Assembly (NCBI GenBank): GCA_963749875.1
Contig: CAVVOX010000004.1
Span: 620,001-684,000 of the forward strand
Source: JAHQVI01 sp963749875
Lineage (GTDB): Bacteria; Pseudomonadota; Alphaproteobacteria; Rhizobiales; Rhodomicrobiaceae
DNA: 64,000 nucleotides
Direction: 5' to 3'
Made by a program: the position numbers and the translations under genes. This document shows, one piece after another, positions 30,770 through 40,318 of the stretch (position 1 is the stretch's first letter; the number at the start of each line of letters is the position of its first letter). Below the pieces are notes generated by a model, which was not told where the DNA came from, did not search any database, and saw only the letters and a program-made list of their open reading frames with translations.

Positions 30770-33523
30770 TCATGCCGCCGAGGCGAGCCCTCTGAGCACA
30801 TAGTGCAAAATGCCGCCATTGCGGAAATAGCTCAGCTCGTCGACCGTATCGATCCGGCAGAGCAGATCGACATCCTTGCTCGTCCCGTCGGCATATTCGA
30901 TATGAGCGGTCAGATGCGCCCGCGGCGCGAGATTTTCGAGGCCCCGGATGGTGACCTTCTCGTCGCCCTTAAGGCCGAGGCTCTGCCAGGATGTACCCTC
31001 TTCGAATACGAGCGGCAGCACGCCCATGCCGACCAGATTGGAGCGATGGATGCGCTCGAAGCTCTGCGCGATGACCGCACGCACGCCGAGCAGCAGCGTG
31101 CCCTTCGCCGCCCAGTCGCGGCTCGAGCCGGTGCCGTATTCCCTGCCGGCGAAGACCACCAGCGGCACGCCTTCATCATGGTAGCGCATCGCCGCGTCAT
31201 AGATCGGCATCCGCTCGCCATCCGGATAATGCACCGTTTCGCCGCCTTCGACGCCGGGCACCATCTGGTTCTTGATGCGGATATTGGCGAAGGTTCCGCG
31301 CATCATCACTTCGTGGTTGCCCCGGCGCGACCCGTAGGAGTTGAACTCGCGTGGCGGCACCTGATGCTCGATCAGATATTGGCCCGCCGGTCCGTCCTTC
31401 TTGATCGCGCCGGCGGGGGAGATGTGATCGGTGGTGATCGAGTCCAGGAACAGACCGAGGATGCGAGCCCCCTCGATGTTCTCCACCTTGGCGGTCTCCA
31501 TCGACAGATGCTCGAAATAGGGCGGGTTCTGAACATAGGTCGAGGTTGGGTTCCAGCCATAGGTGAGGCCCGCCCCCGTGGATGAGCCCATGGCCTGCCA
31601 GCGCTCGTCGCCCTTGAACACGTCGCCATAGCGGTTCTTGAACATTTCCGGCGTGATCGTCTCGCGAATGATCTCGGCGATCTCTTTCGACGATGGCCAG
31701 ATGTCCTTGAGATAGACGGGATTGCCGTCCGCGTCGGTGCCGAGCGGATCGGCGGTCAGGTTGACCTTCATCGATCCCGCGAGCGCATAGGCGACGACGA
31801 GCGGCGGCGAGGCCAGATAGTTGGCGCGCACATCCGGATTGACGCGGCCCTCGAAATTGCGGTTGCCGGAAAGGACAGCCGCGGCAACGATGTCATTCTC
31901 GTGGATCGCTTTCGAGATCGGTTCCGGCAGCGGACCGGAATTGCCGATACAGGTCGTGCATCCATAGCCGACCAGATCGAAGCCAAGCGCGTCGAGCTCC
32001 TTCTGAAGGCCGGATTTCGTCAGATAGTCGGTCACGACCTGACTGCCCGGGGCGAGCGAGGTCTTGACCCAAGGCTTGACCTTCAGTCCCTTGGCGTGTG
32101 CGTTGCGCGCGAGAATACCGGCGGCGACGAGAACCGACGGGTTCGACGTGTTGGTGCAGGATGTGATCGCCGCAATGACGACATGGCCATCGGCGATATC
32201 GTAGTCAGCACCTTCGACCTTGCCGCTTTTTCCCAGGCTCGGCGAGGGAGCGCCGCCTTCCGCCGTCATTTTGGCCGCTTCGCTGCCCGGCTTGATGCCG
32301 CGAATTTCTGCAAGAGCTGTCTCGAAACCTTCCGAGGCAGTGGCAAGCTCAACGCGATCCTGCGGCCGGCGCGGGCCTGCAAGGCTCGGCACGACCGTTG
32401 AGAGATCGAGCTCCAGCGTATCGGTGAAAACCGGATCGGACGTTGAGTCGTCGCGCCACATGCCTTGGGCCTTGGCGTAGGCCTCGACCAGCGCGATGCG
32501 GTGCGGGTCGCGGCCCGTCGCCCGCAAATAAGCCAGCGTGTCGTTGTCGATCGGGAAGAAGCCGCAGGTTGCGCCATATTCGGGCGCCATGTTGCTGATC
32601 GTCGCCTGATCTTCGAGAGACAGTTTGCCGAGCCCTTCGCCGAAAAATTCGACGAATTTGCCGACGACGCCCTTTTTGCGCAGCATTTGCGTCACGGTCA
32701 GGACAAGGTCGGTCGCCGTCACGCCTTCACTGAGCTTGCCGCTCATGCGGAAGCCGACAACTTCCGGAATGACCATCGAGATCGGCTGGCCGAGCATCGC
32801 CGCTTCCGCCTCGATCCCGCCGACGCCCCAGCCGAGCACGGCGAGGCCGTTGACCATGGTCGTATGGCTGTCGGTGCCGACGAGCGTATCGGGGAAAGCC
32901 TGAGTGACGCCGTTCCGCTCCTTGGTCCAGACCGTCTCGGCAAGATATTCGAGATTCACCTGATGGCAGATGCCGGTGCCGGGCGGCACGACGCGGAAAT
33001 TGTCGAACGCGCCCGCGCCCCAGCGCAGGAACTCATAACGCTCCTTATTGCGCTTGTATTCCATCTCGACATTGGTCTTGAACGCCATGCCGTTGCCGAA
33101 GGCATCCACCATGACCGAATGGTCGATCACGAGATCGACGGGAACGAGCGGATTGATCTTCTCCGGATCGCCGCCGATCTTCGCCATGGCATCGCGCATC
33201 GCGGCGAGGTCGACGACAGCCGGAACGCCGGTGAAATCCTGCATGAGCACCCGCGCGGGGCGGTAGGCGATTTCGCGGGCCGATGTGCGATCCGTCAGCC
33301 AGGCGGCCATCGCCTTAATATCGTCGGCGGTCACGGTCTGGCCGTCTTCGAAACGCAACAGGTTTTCCAAAAGCACCTTCAGCGAGAACGGAAGGCGCGA
33401 AATCCCTGCAAGACCGTTTTTCTCCGCTTCCGGCAGGCTGAAATATTCGTATGGTTTGCCGTCCACATCGAGCGTGCGGCGGCAGTTGAAGCTGTCAAGT
33501 GAGTTGGACGCAACGTTCGTCAT
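30770..33523 (-). CDS. acnA: aconitate hydratase AcnA
   Basis: Interconverts citrate and isocitrate through cis-aconitate in the TCA cycle with a [4Fe-4S] cluster. The 917-residue length is that of the AcnA/IRP-like class. The cluster Cys are in ITSCTNTSNPSVLVAAG and LVGYGCTTCIGNSGPL; other family blocks are VGTDSHTTMVNGLAVLGWG, AGREYGTGSSRDWAAKG and FERIHRSNLVGMGVLPL. It is divergent from ccmA across 121 nt; no recognisable Irr or RirA box was seen there. Confidence 0.97.
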   Translation of the reverse strand: MTNVASNSLDSFNCRRTLDVDGKPYEYFSLPEAEKNGLAGISRLPFSLKVLLENLLRFEDGQTVTADDIKAMAAWLTDRTSAREIAYRPARVLMQDFTGVPAVVDLAAMRDAMAKIGGDPEKINPLVPVDLVIDHSVMVDAFGNGMAFKTNVEMEYKRNKERYEFLRWGAGAFDNFRVVPPGTGICHQVNLEYLAETVWTKERNGVTQAFPDTLVGTDSHTTMVNGLAVLGWGVGGIEAEAAMLGQPISMVIPEVVGFRMSGKLSEGVTATDLVLTVTQMLRKKGVVGKFVEFFGEGLGKLSLEDQATISNMAPEYGATCGFFPIDNDTLAYLRATGRDPHRIALVEAYAKAQGMWRDDSTSDPVFTDTLELDLSTVVPSLAGPRRPQDRVELATASEGFETALAEIRGIKPGSEAAKMTAEGGAPSPSLGKSGKVEGADYDIADGHVVIAAITSCTNTSNPSVLVAAGILARNAHAKGLKVKPWVKTSLAPGSQVVTDYLTKSGLQKELDALGFDLVGYGCTTCIGNSGPLPEPISKAIHENDIVAAAVLSGNRNFEGRVNPDVRANYLASPPLVVAYALAGSMKVNLTADPLGTDADGNPVYLKDIWPSSKEIAEIIRETITPEMFKNRYGDVFKGDERWQAMGSSTGAGLTYGWNPTSTYVQNPPYFEHLSMETAKVENIEGARILGLFLDSITTDHISPAGAIKKDGPAGQYLIEHQVPPREFNSYGSRRGNHEVMMRGTFANIRIKNQMVPGVEGGETVHYPDGERMPIYDAAMRYHDEGVPLVVFAGREYGTGSSRDWAAKGTLLLGVRAVIAQSFERIHRSNLVGMGVLPLVFEEGTSWQSLGLKGDEKVTIRGLENLAPRAHLTAHIEYADGTSKDVDLLCRIDTVDELSYFRNGGILHYVLRGLASAA

Positions 33524-33644
33524 TGCTAAGGGCCTCCAATTCTATGCGCGAACAACCGGGGAGCGCCCCGCTGGTCTTCCAAAGCTTCCTATCATATAGA
33601 GTTGGCCGCGCGCCTTTGCGAACAAACAAAAGTCGTTCTGTCAC

Positions 33645-34292
33645 ATGATAACGGATCCCGCTATACAACTCATCGTCAATAACCTCGCGGCGATGCGCGG
33701 GACACGGATCATTTTCGAGGGCCTCAACTTGGACGCGGAAGGAGGCCACGCACTGACCGTGATCGGCCCCAATGGCGCTGGCAAAACGACATTTCTGCGC
33801 TGTATCGCCGGTTTTCTTCCCGCGACTGAAGGAACGGTCCGGCTCGAGGGAGGCGACGAAGAGCGCAGCGTTGGTGAACAATGCCACTATATTGGTCACT
33901 TGAACGGGATCAAGCCCGCCCTCACCGTATTAGAAAATCTTGAATTTTTCGCCAACTTCCTCCAGGGCAGCCGCGAGACGACCGCGCAGGCTGCGGAGCG
34001 TCTCGCGCTTGCCGAGCTTGCGGATATCCAGGCGGGCTATCTCTCGGCGGGACAGAAGCGCCGTCTGAGCATCGCGCGGCTCATTTGCGCCCGGCGTCCG
34101 CTCTGGCTGCTCGATGAGCCCGCCGTCTCGCTCGATAAAGCATCGCAGACGATCCTGGCGGGGATGGTTGCGGAGCATCTGGCCTCCGGCGGCATTGTGG
34201 TTGCGGCAACCCACACGCAGCTCGGCTGGTCGGAATCGAAGACGATCGATTTTAGCGATCTTGCGGGACGCGAAGGGGCGGAGCTTCAATGA
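33645..34292 (+). CDS. ccmA: cytochrome c biogenesis haem exporter ATP-binding protein CcmA
   Basis: ATPase of the CcmABCD complex, which releases holo-CcmE for haem delivery to apocytochromes c. Walker A is GPNGAGKTTFLRCIAGF, the signature LSAGQKRRLSIARL, Walker B PLWLLDEPAVSLD and the H-loop AATHTQLG. The 215-residue length is usual. It is the first gene of the ccmABCDG cluster and overlaps ccmB by 4 nt. Confidence 0.96.
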   Translation: MITDPAIQLIVNNLAAMRGTRIIFEGLNLDAEGGHALTVIGPNGAGKTTFLRCIAGFLPATEGTVRLEGGDEERSVGEQCHYIGHLNGIKPALTVLENLEFFANFLQGSRETTAQAAERLALAELADIQAGYLSAGQKRRLSIARLICARRPLWLLDEPAVSLDKASQTILAGMVAEHLASGGIVVAATHTQLGWSESKTIDFSDLAGREGAELQ

Positions 34293-34957
34293 CGGCATTT
34301 CTTGCCCTGATAGGCCGCGATTTGCGTCTCTTCCGCCGGCAAGGCGGAGCCATCTCGACCGCGCTCGGCTTCTATCTGATCATTATTGCGACGCTGCCGC
34401 TCGGCCTCGGCCCCGACCTCAATCTGCTGAGCCGTATTGCGCCCGGCGTTTTGTGGGTTGCGCTTCTCTTATCCTCGCTCCTCTCGGCCGACCGCATGTT
34501 TCACGATGATTATGAGGACGGCTCCCTTGAAGTGATCGCGCTCGGGCCGTTGCCCCTGGAGCTGGTGGCGTTCGGAAAGGCGATCGCGCATTGGCTGAGC
34601 GTTGGCATTCCGCTCGTGCTGCTCGCGCCGCTCCTGGCGCTCATGCTCAATATGGACGGGCGGGCCTATGGGCCGCTCATGCTCACCTTGCTCGCGGGCA
34701 CGCCGGCGCTGAGCTTCCTGGCCGGCATCGGGGCGGCGCTGACGCTCGGCCTGCGCAAGGGTGGTCTTCTCCTGCCGCTACTGATCCTGCCGCTCTATGT
34801 GCCGATCCTCATTTTCGGCGTCTCGGCGGTTGATGCCGTGGTAACGGGACCGGGGAACTTCTCAGGGGCGTTCTCGATATTGTGTGCGCTGAGCCTGGCG
34901 TCTCTTGTGCTGGCGCCGCTTGGGACGGCTGCCGCTCTCCGCCTCAATCTGCCTTAG
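34289..34957 (+). CDS. ccmB: haem exporter permease CcmB
   Basis: Six-helix inner-membrane partner of CcmA. The 222-residue sequence has the family blocks IGRDLRLFRRQGGAISTALG, FHDDYEDGSLEVIAL and LLLPLLILPLYVPILIFG. It starts at the ATGA overlap with ccmA, implying coupled translation. About 140 nt without an obvious feature separate it from ccmC. Confidence 0.95.
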   Translation: MTAFLALIGRDLRLFRRQGGAISTALGFYLIIIATLPLGLGPDLNLLSRIAPGVLWVALLLSSLLSADRMFHDDYEDGSLEVIALGPLPLELVAFGKAIAHWLSVGIPLVLLAPLLALMLNMDGRAYGPLMLTLLAGTPALSFLAGIGAALTLGLRKGGLLLPLLILPLYVPILIFGVSAVDAVVTGPGNFSGAFSILCALSLASLVLAPLGTAAALRLNLP

Positions 34958-35095
34958 ATGGCCTCGAAATCGCCGTTTAGGCTTGAAAGAGTGCCGCTCT
35001 CCTGCGGCTCCGGGTCGCAGCATCGCGTTTCAATAGTGGCCGGCTTTGCGGCTTAACTTGCAAACTGGTTCTCCTGGCGACAAATATGTCTGGCA

Positions 35096-35848
35096 ATGCC
35101 AAGATTCTCTACGCTCGCAAATCCGAGTTTCTTCATGCGCCTCACCGACCGTGTGCTGCCCTGGCTTGCGGGGGTGACGGTCGTGCTGATGGGTGTGGGC
35201 CTTTATCTTTCGTTTTTCGTCGCGCCGGCCGATTACCAGCAGGGCGAGACCGTGCGGATCATGTACATTCATGTGCCTTCGGCTTGGCTCGCAATGTTCT
35301 GCTACACGCTGATCGCGGTCTCCTCCATCGGATCGCTGATCTGGCGGCATCCGCTGGCCGATGTCTCGGCCAAGGCCGCCGCCCCGATCGGCGCGGCCTT
35401 CACGTTGCTGGCGCTGGTGACCGGCAGCCTCTGGGGCAAGCCCATGTGGGGCACCTATTGGGTCTGGGATGCACGGCTGACGTCGGTGCTCATTCTGTTT
35501 TTTCTCTATCTCGGGCTGATCGCCGTCTGGCAGTCCTTCGAGGAGCCGTCGCGCGCCGGACGGGCCGCCGCCATTCTCGCCATCGTCGGCTTCGTCAACA
35601 TTCCGATCATCAAATTCTCGGTCGATTGGTGGAATACGCTGCATCAGCCGGCCAGCGTGATGCGCTTGGGGCGACCGACCATTGCGCTAAGCCTGCTATG
35701 GCCGCTTCTCGTCATGGCGCTCGGCTTCACCTGTCTGTTCATATGGCTGCATTTCAAAGCCATGCGCACGGAGATCCTAAAGCGGCGGGTGGAGACGATG
35801 ATCGTAACGCGCGTCGGCCAGGCGGCGACGCTCAAGGCAGCCGAATAG
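35096..35848 (+). CDS. ccmC: haem transporter CcmC
   Basis: Membrane protein that loads haem onto CcmE. The 250-residue protein has six helices and the tryptophan-rich WWD signature (WGTYWVWDARLTS) in the periplasmic loop, with conserved His in IHVPSAWLAM and NTLHQPASV as haem ligands. The start could be 35096 or the ATG at 35135 that gives MRLTDRVL; the latter matches many relatives. Confidence 0.95.
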   Translation: MPRFSTLANPSFFMRLTDRVLPWLAGVTVVLMGVGLYLSFFVAPADYQQGETVRIMYIHVPSAWLAMFCYTLIAVSSIGSLIWRHPLADVSAKAAAPIGAAFTLLALVTGSLWGKPMWGTYWVWDARLTSVLILFFLYLGLIAVWQSFEEPSRAGRAAAILAIVGFVNIPIIKFSVDWWNTLHQPASVMRLGRPTIALSLLWPLLVMALGFTCLFIWLHFKAMRTEILKRRVETMIVTRVGQAATLKAAE

Positions 35849-35856
35849 GAGTGTTC

Positions 35857-36042
35857 ATGGATCTCGGCCCCCATGCCGCATTTATCTGGTCCGCTTACGC
35901 CGTGACGGCGGTGGTCGTTGCTGGTCTCGTGATCCGCGCGATTTACGAGGAACGCAGGCAGCGCGAGGCGCTTCTCCGGCTCGAGGCGCAAGGTATCCGG
36001 CGGCGCTCGGATGTGCCTGGCGATAGCGGGAAAAGCGCATGA
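35857..36042 (+). CDS. ccmD: haem exporter protein CcmD
   Basis: A 61-residue, single-helix protein: a short periplasmic N-terminus MDLGPHAAFIW, a transmembrane helix (AYAVTAVVVAGLVIRAIY) and a basic cytoplasmic tail (EERRQREALLRLEAQG). This is the typical CcmD layout; the protein holds CcmC, CcmE and CcmAB together. It starts 8 nt after ccmC and its stop overlaps ccmG as ATGA. Confidence 0.92.
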   Translation: MDLGPHAAFIWSAYAVTAVVVAGLVIRAIYEERRQREALLRLEAQGIRRRSDVPGDSGKSA

Positions 36043-36653
36043 CGGCGGACATTCGGGAAAGAAAGGTCCTTCGCGGCGGTTTCCTCTTGCCGCTCATTGT
36101 CGTCGCGGCGCTGACGGGGCTCTTTCTTGTCGCTCTTTACTCGGGAGATCCCTCGCGTCTGCCTTCCGCGCTGATCGGAAAGCCCGTTCCCGAATTCAAG
36201 CTCGCGCCCGTGGAAGGTCTGAACGAGACCGGCAATGCGACGCCGGGCCTCGATAGTGTCGACCTCACCACGGGTGAGGTAAGTATCGTCAATGTCTGGG
36301 CATCCTGGTGCGGGCCCTGCATTCAGGAGCAGCCGCTGCTCGTCCAGCTCAAGAATCAGCACGGCCTGCGGCTGATGGGCATCAACTACAAAGACGAGCC
36401 GGCCGCCGCGCGCCGCTTCCTTCAGCGGCTGGGAAATCCGTTCGATGCGATCGGCGCCGACCGCAACGGCCGTGTGTCCATTGACTGGGGCGTCTACGGG
36501 GTGCCGGAAACCTATGTTGTCGATGGCGCGGGGCAGATCGTTTATAAAATTGTCGGGCCTCTCAGCCCGGAGAATATCGAGAACGAGTTGCTGCCGGCGG
36601 TTTCGAAGGCAAAGGAGACGGGACGCGATCAGGCGAGCGCCAAATCCTCATAA
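36039..36653 (+). CDS. ccmG: thiol:disulfide interchange protein CcmG (DsbE)
   Basis: Membrane-tethered periplasmic thioredoxin that keeps the CXXCH motif of apocytochrome c reduced for haem ligation. It has an N-terminal anchor (FLLPLIVVAALTGLFLVALY), a thioredoxin domain with active site VWASWCGPCIQEQP, the acidic CcmG-type loop, and cis-Pro in VYGVPETYVVD. The 204-residue length is slightly long because of a Lys/Ala-rich C-terminus. Its last bases overlap the convergent small gene at 36648 by 6 nt. Confidence 0.95.
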   Translation: MTADIRERKVLRGGFLLPLIVVAALTGLFLVALYSGDPSRLPSALIGKPVPEFKLAPVEGLNETGNATPGLDSVDLTTGEVSIVNVWASWCGPCIQEQPLLVQLKNQHGLRLMGINYKDEPAAARRFLQRLGNPFDAIGADRNGRVSIDWGVYGVPETYVVDGAGQIVYKIVGPLSPENIENELLPAVSKAKETGRDQASAKSS

Positions 36654-36878
36654 GAAATCATCACGATCGTCCCGGTCCCGGAACGGATCCTGGCCGCGTT
36701 CATATTGGCCGTGACCCTTCGGCAGGATCAGCAACAAGAGCACGGCTGGCGGAAACAGAAACGAAAAGATCATCCAATAGCCGGGGTGACGGCTCCGGCC
36801 ATGGGCGGCAATGCTGGCGACGATTGCCGCCACCAAAGCGGACGCAAGGTAGACCGTAATAACCATCCCCGTTTCCAT
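36648..36878 (-). CDS. small two-helix membrane protein
   Basis: A 76-residue protein with two hydrophobic helices (ITVYLASALVAAIVASIAA and WMIFSFLFPPAVLLLLILP) joined by a short basic loop, and an Asp/Arg-rich tail (DPFRDRDDRDDF). ATG 36878 has GGGAG 8 nt upstream, and that Shine-Dalgarno directly abuts the CTAG end of repeat copy 6. I do not recognise a family; it resembles small superinfection-exclusion or YqaE-like proteins only in layout. Confidence 0.7.
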   Translation of the reverse strand: METGMVITVYLASALVAAIVASIAAHGRSRHPGYWMIFSFLFPPAVLLLLILPKGHGQYERGQDPFRDRDDRDDFL

Positions 36879-36890
36879 CGTTCTCGCTCC

Positions 36891-36997
36891 CTAGTGCAAC
36901 GCGCGTCCAAATAGACGCGGACAGTTGCGCTAACTTATTGAAAATAAATCAACTTGACCTCGTTCATGTGATTCCACTTGAACAAGAGTTAGTTTAG
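36891..36997 (+). repeat. composite palindromic repeat, copy 6 (eroded)
   Basis: Opens CTAGTGCAACGCGCGTCC and keeps hairpin A (GGACGCG replaced by AGACGCG on the right). Hairpin B is worn: its ends read AAATAAATCAAC and GAGTTAGTTTAG, so the outer stem is mostly lost. It lies between divergent genes, the small membrane protein and dapF. Confidence 0.85.
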
Positions 36998-37109
36998 ACT
37001 CTGCGTCTGTCATTTAAGCGTCATTCACTCGTAAAGGAATAGGCTTGCTCCGTTCGGCACGTCCCGGAAATCGTTTGTGTCGATGGGAATTATCGCCATA
37101 TAAAGCCGC

Positions 37110-37973
37110 ATGGTCAGCAATACGCATAGCTTCCGGAAGATGAACGGTCTCGGTAATGACTTCGCCGTGTTCGACGTCCGCACCTCGGGCCTGAGAATTG
37201 ATGCGGCGGCAGCGCGGCGAATTGCCGACCGGACGCAGGGCGTAGGCTGTGACCAGATTATTCTCATCGAGCCGTCTGACAAGGCCGATGCGTATATGCG
37301 CATTCTCAATGCCGATGGCGGCGAGGTGGCCGCTTGCGGAAATGCGACGCGCTGTGTTGCGGCGCTTCTCGCCGAGGAAACCGGGCATGCCGACACTGCC
37401 GTCGAGACCGATGCCGGTGTGCTCGCCTGCACATTGCGGCCAGGCGGCGATGTAACCGTCGATATGGGCCCGCCTCGTTTCGGATGGGATGAGATACCCC
37501 TCTCGCGGCCCGCCGGGGATATGACGGCTCTGGACGTTTCGTTCGATGGCGGCGATGCGCCCCGGCTCAGCAGCCCGGGCGTCGTCAATATTGGGAACCC
37601 GCATTGCGTCTTCATTGTCGATGACCTCGATGCGTATGATTTGAGCGAAGTGGGACCGCGGATCGAGCATGACGCGCTATTTCCGGAGCGCGCCAATGTT
37701 TCGCTCGCCCAGATCCTGGCGCCCGACGCCGTGAGATTGCGCGTCTGGGAACGCGGCGCAGGGCTGACGAGAGCGTGCGGAACGGCCGCCTGCGCCGCCG
37801 CCGTGGTGACGGCACGAAAGGGTTTGACCGGGCGCCATGTCACGATCGCTTTACCCGGCGGTAACCTCGAAATCGAATGGCGCGAGCCTGACGGGCGCAT
37901 TCTGATGACCGGTCCCTGGTCAATGGATTATGAGGATGTGTTCGATTTTGGCGAGCACGCCCTGGCAAGCTGA
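37110..37973 (+). CDS. dapF: diaminopimelate epimerase DapF
   Basis: PLP-independent racemase converting LL- to meso-diaminopimelate for lysine and peptidoglycan. The two catalytic Cys are present in AACGNATRCVAALL and RACGTAACAAAVV, with the N-terminal RKMNGLGNDFAVFD and SPGVVNIGNPHCVF motifs. The 287-residue length is standard. It is followed after 18 nt by mtaB and then ftsY, a well-known alphaproteobacterial run. Confidence 0.96.
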   Translation: MVSNTHSFRKMNGLGNDFAVFDVRTSGLRIDAAAARRIADRTQGVGCDQIILIEPSDKADAYMRILNADGGEVAACGNATRCVAALLAEETGHADTAVETDAGVLACTLRPGGDVTVDMGPPRFGWDEIPLSRPAGDMTALDVSFDGGDAPRLSSPGVVNIGNPHCVFIVDDLDAYDLSEVGPRIEHDALFPERANVSLAQILAPDAVRLRVWERGAGLTRACGTAACAAAVVTARKGLTGRHVTIALPGGNLEIEWREPDGRILMTGPWSMDYEDVFDFGEHALAS

Positions 37974-37991
37974 AGAAACCGAACCACGACA

Positions 37992-39248
37992 ATGAGTGAG
38001 CCACGGATCATCAATTTCGGCTGCCGTCTGAACGCCTATGAAAGCGAGGCGATGGCCGAGCATGCCCGGACGGCGGGGCTCGAAGATACCATTATTGTCA
38101 ATAGCTGCGCCGTGACCGCCGAGGCTGTCAGGCAGACGCGGCAGGCGATCCGCAGGGCACGCCGCGAAAATCCCGATGCACGCATTGTCGTGACCGGCTG
38201 CGCCGCTCAGACCGATCCGCAGAGCTTCGCCTCCATGGGTGAGATCGACCATGTGATCGGCAATGACGAAAAGATGCGTCCGGCGACCTTCGCTGCGCTT
38301 GCCGCCGGAGCCGGCGAGCGCGTCGCCGTCAACGACATCATGTCCGTGCGCGAGACGGCGCATCATCTGGTGACCGGTTTCGGCAGCCGCGCCCGCGCCT
38401 ATGTCCAGATTCAGAATGGCTGCGATCACCGCTGCACCTTCTGCATCATTCCCTATGGGCGCGGCAATTCGCGGTCCGTGCCCGCCGGCGCGGTGGTCGA
38501 TCAGGTCCGCACGCTGGCGGAGCGCGGCTATCGCGAAGTGGTGCTGACGGGCGTCGATATCACGGCCTATGGCGCGGACCTGCCGGGCGAGATGAGTTTG
38601 GGCCGGCTCGTGCGCAAAATCTTGACACTCGTTCCTGAATTGCCCCGTCTGCGGCTGTCCTCGATCGACACGATCGAAGCGGACGAGGCTCTGATGCGGG
38701 CACTGGCGGAGGAGGAGCGGCTCATGCCGCATCTGCATCTTTCTCTGCAGGCCGGCGACGATTTGATCCTGAAGCGCATGAAGAGGCGGCATTCCCGCGC
38801 CCACGCCGTCGCCTTTTGCGAAAGGGCGCGCCGCTTGCGGCCGGATATCGTGTTCGGCGCGGACATCATTGCCGGCTTTCCGACCGAATTGGAGGCGATG
38901 TTCGCGAACTCTGCGAGGCTGGTGGAGGATTGTGGGCTGACCTATCTGCATGTCTTCCCCTTTTCACCCCGGCCGGGGACGCCGGCTGCGCGCATGCCCC
39001 AGCTCGACCGCGCCGAGGTGAAGGAGCGCGCCGATCGGCTTCGCCATATTGGGATGGCGGCTTTGGATGCTTATCTTAAGTCCTGCCACGGACGCCGAAT
39101 TGAGATCCTCACGGAAAACGGCCATATCGGGCGCACGCCGCACTTCGCCGAGATGGAACTCGACGCGCCGGTGGCGTCAGGCCGCCTCGTCAGCGCATCC
39201 GTGACGGGACATGAAGCAGGACGACTAACGGGGGTTATGGTGGCGTGA
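37992..39248 (+). CDS. mtaB: tRNA t6A37 methylthiotransferase MtaB
   Basis: Radical-SAM enzyme that turns N6-threonylcarbamoyladenosine-37 into its 2-methylthio form on tRNAs reading ANN codons. It has an N-terminal UPF0004 domain with cluster Cys (NFGCRLNAYESE; NSCAVT; VTGCAAQ), the radical-SAM motif NGCDHRCTFCIIPYGRG, and a C-terminal TRAM-like segment. At 418 residues it is complete. Its TGA overlaps the GTG start of ftsY (GTGA). Confidence 0.95.
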   Translation: MSEPRIINFGCRLNAYESEAMAEHARTAGLEDTIIVNSCAVTAEAVRQTRQAIRRARRENPDARIVVTGCAAQTDPQSFASMGEIDHVIGNDEKMRPATFAALAAGAGERVAVNDIMSVRETAHHLVTGFGSRARAYVQIQNGCDHRCTFCIIPYGRGNSRSVPAGAVVDQVRTLAERGYREVVLTGVDITAYGADLPGEMSLGRLVRKILTLVPELPRLRLSSIDTIEADEALMRALAEEERLMPHLHLSLQAGDDLILKRMKRRHSRAHAVAFCERARRLRPDIVFGADIIAGFPTELEAMFANSARLVEDCGLTYLHVFPFSPRPGTPAARMPQLDRAEVKERADRLRHIGMAALDAYLKSCHGRRIEILTENGHIGRTPHFAEMELDAPVASGRLVSASVTGHEAGRLTGVMVA

Positions 39249-40318
39249 CGCAAACGGAGCCGAAAGCGAAGGGCGTGTTCGGCCGCCTGTTCAACAGGGA
39301 CAATCCCTCAGAGACGAAAGAACCGGCGGCCCACCCTGAGCAGATGGAGACGGAGAAATCTCCGGACGGGCAGGAGGCCGCGAATGAGCCGGCCGCTTCC
39401 GCCAAATTGGGATGGTTCCAGCGGCTCCGTCACGGCCTTGCCAAGACTTCGACGGAGCTCTCCGACGGCATCACCGGCGTCTTCACCAAGCGTAAGCTCG
39501 ATGCGGCGACGCTGGAGGAGCTGGAGGATCTGCTCATCCAGGCCGATCTCGGGCTGGAGACGGCAATGCGCATTACCGACCGGCTCTCGGAAGGACGGTA
39601 TGAGAAGGAAATCTCGCCGGAAGCCGTTAAGACGATCCTGGCCGAAGAAGTCGAATCCGCTCTGCGGCCGGTCGCGGTGCCGCTGAAGATCGACAGCGCG
39701 AACCGGCCGCATATCATCCTCGTCGTTGGCGTCAACGGCACCGGCAAGACGACCACCATCGGCAAGCTCGCAAGGCAATTCGCGGGCGAGGGGAAGCGCC
39801 TTCTGCTCGCCGCGGGCGACACGTTTCGTGCCGCCGCCATCGAACAGCTCAGGATCTGGGGCGAGCGGACCGGCTCGCCGGTGGTGGCGCGGGGAACCGG
39901 CGCCGATGCCGCCGGCCTGGTCTTCGACGCTCTCAGACAGGCGCGCGAGGAGAATCGGGACCTTCTGATCATCGACACCGCCGGCCGGCTTCAGAACAAG
40001 GCCGATCTGATGGCGGAACTGGAAAAAATCGTTCGCGTCATCAAAAAGATCGATCCGACAGGGCCTCACACTGTCCTCTTGACGCTTGACGCCACGACCG
40101 GGCAAAACGCACTTAATCAAGTGGACATTTTCAAGAAGACCGCCGGCGTCACCGGTCTCATTATGACAAAGCTTGATGGCACGGCCCGCGGCGGCATTCT
40201 TGTTGCCATCGCCGACAAGCACAAACTCCCTGTCCACGCCATCGGCGTTGGGGAGGGGGCAGATGATCTCCAGCCGTTCGACGCAGGTGATTTCGCCCGC
40301 GCGATCGCCGGGCTGTAA
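39245..40318 (+). CDS. ftsY: signal recognition particle receptor FtsY
   Basis: GTPase receptor that docks SRP-ribosome complexes at the membrane. A variable acidic A domain (about residues 1-60) is followed by the helical N domain (LAKTSTELSDGITGVFTKRK) and the G domain. The latter has P-loop GVNGTGKTTTIGKLA, DTFRAAAIEQL, DTAGRLQNKADLM, TKLDGTARGG and the closing GVGEGADDLQPF. The start is GTG, overlapping mtaB. The stop TAA overlaps the next ATG (TAATG). Confidence 0.97.
   Translation: MTQTEPKAKGVFGRLFNRDNPSETKEPAAHPEQMETEKSPDGQEAANEPAASAKLGWFQRLRHGLAKTSTELSDGITGVFTKRKLDAATLEELEDLLIQADLGLETAMRITDRLSEGRYEKEISPEAVKTILAEEVESALRPVAVPLKIDSANRPHIILVVGVNGTGKTTTIGKLARQFAGEGKRLLLAAGDTFRAAAIEQLRIWGERTGSPVVARGTGADAAGLVFDALRQAREENRDLLIIDTAGRLQNKADLMAELEKIVRVIKKIDPTGPHTVLLTLDATTGQNALNQVDIFKKTAGVTGLIMTKLDGTARGGILVAIADKHKLPVHAIGVGEGADDLQPFDAGDFARAIAGL

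Noticed and set aside
35086..36042. Long plus-strand frame of 318 codons covering ccmC
   Set aside because: Only its last 61 codons (from ATG 35857) are real, as ccmD; the rest is out of frame with the conserved ccmC.
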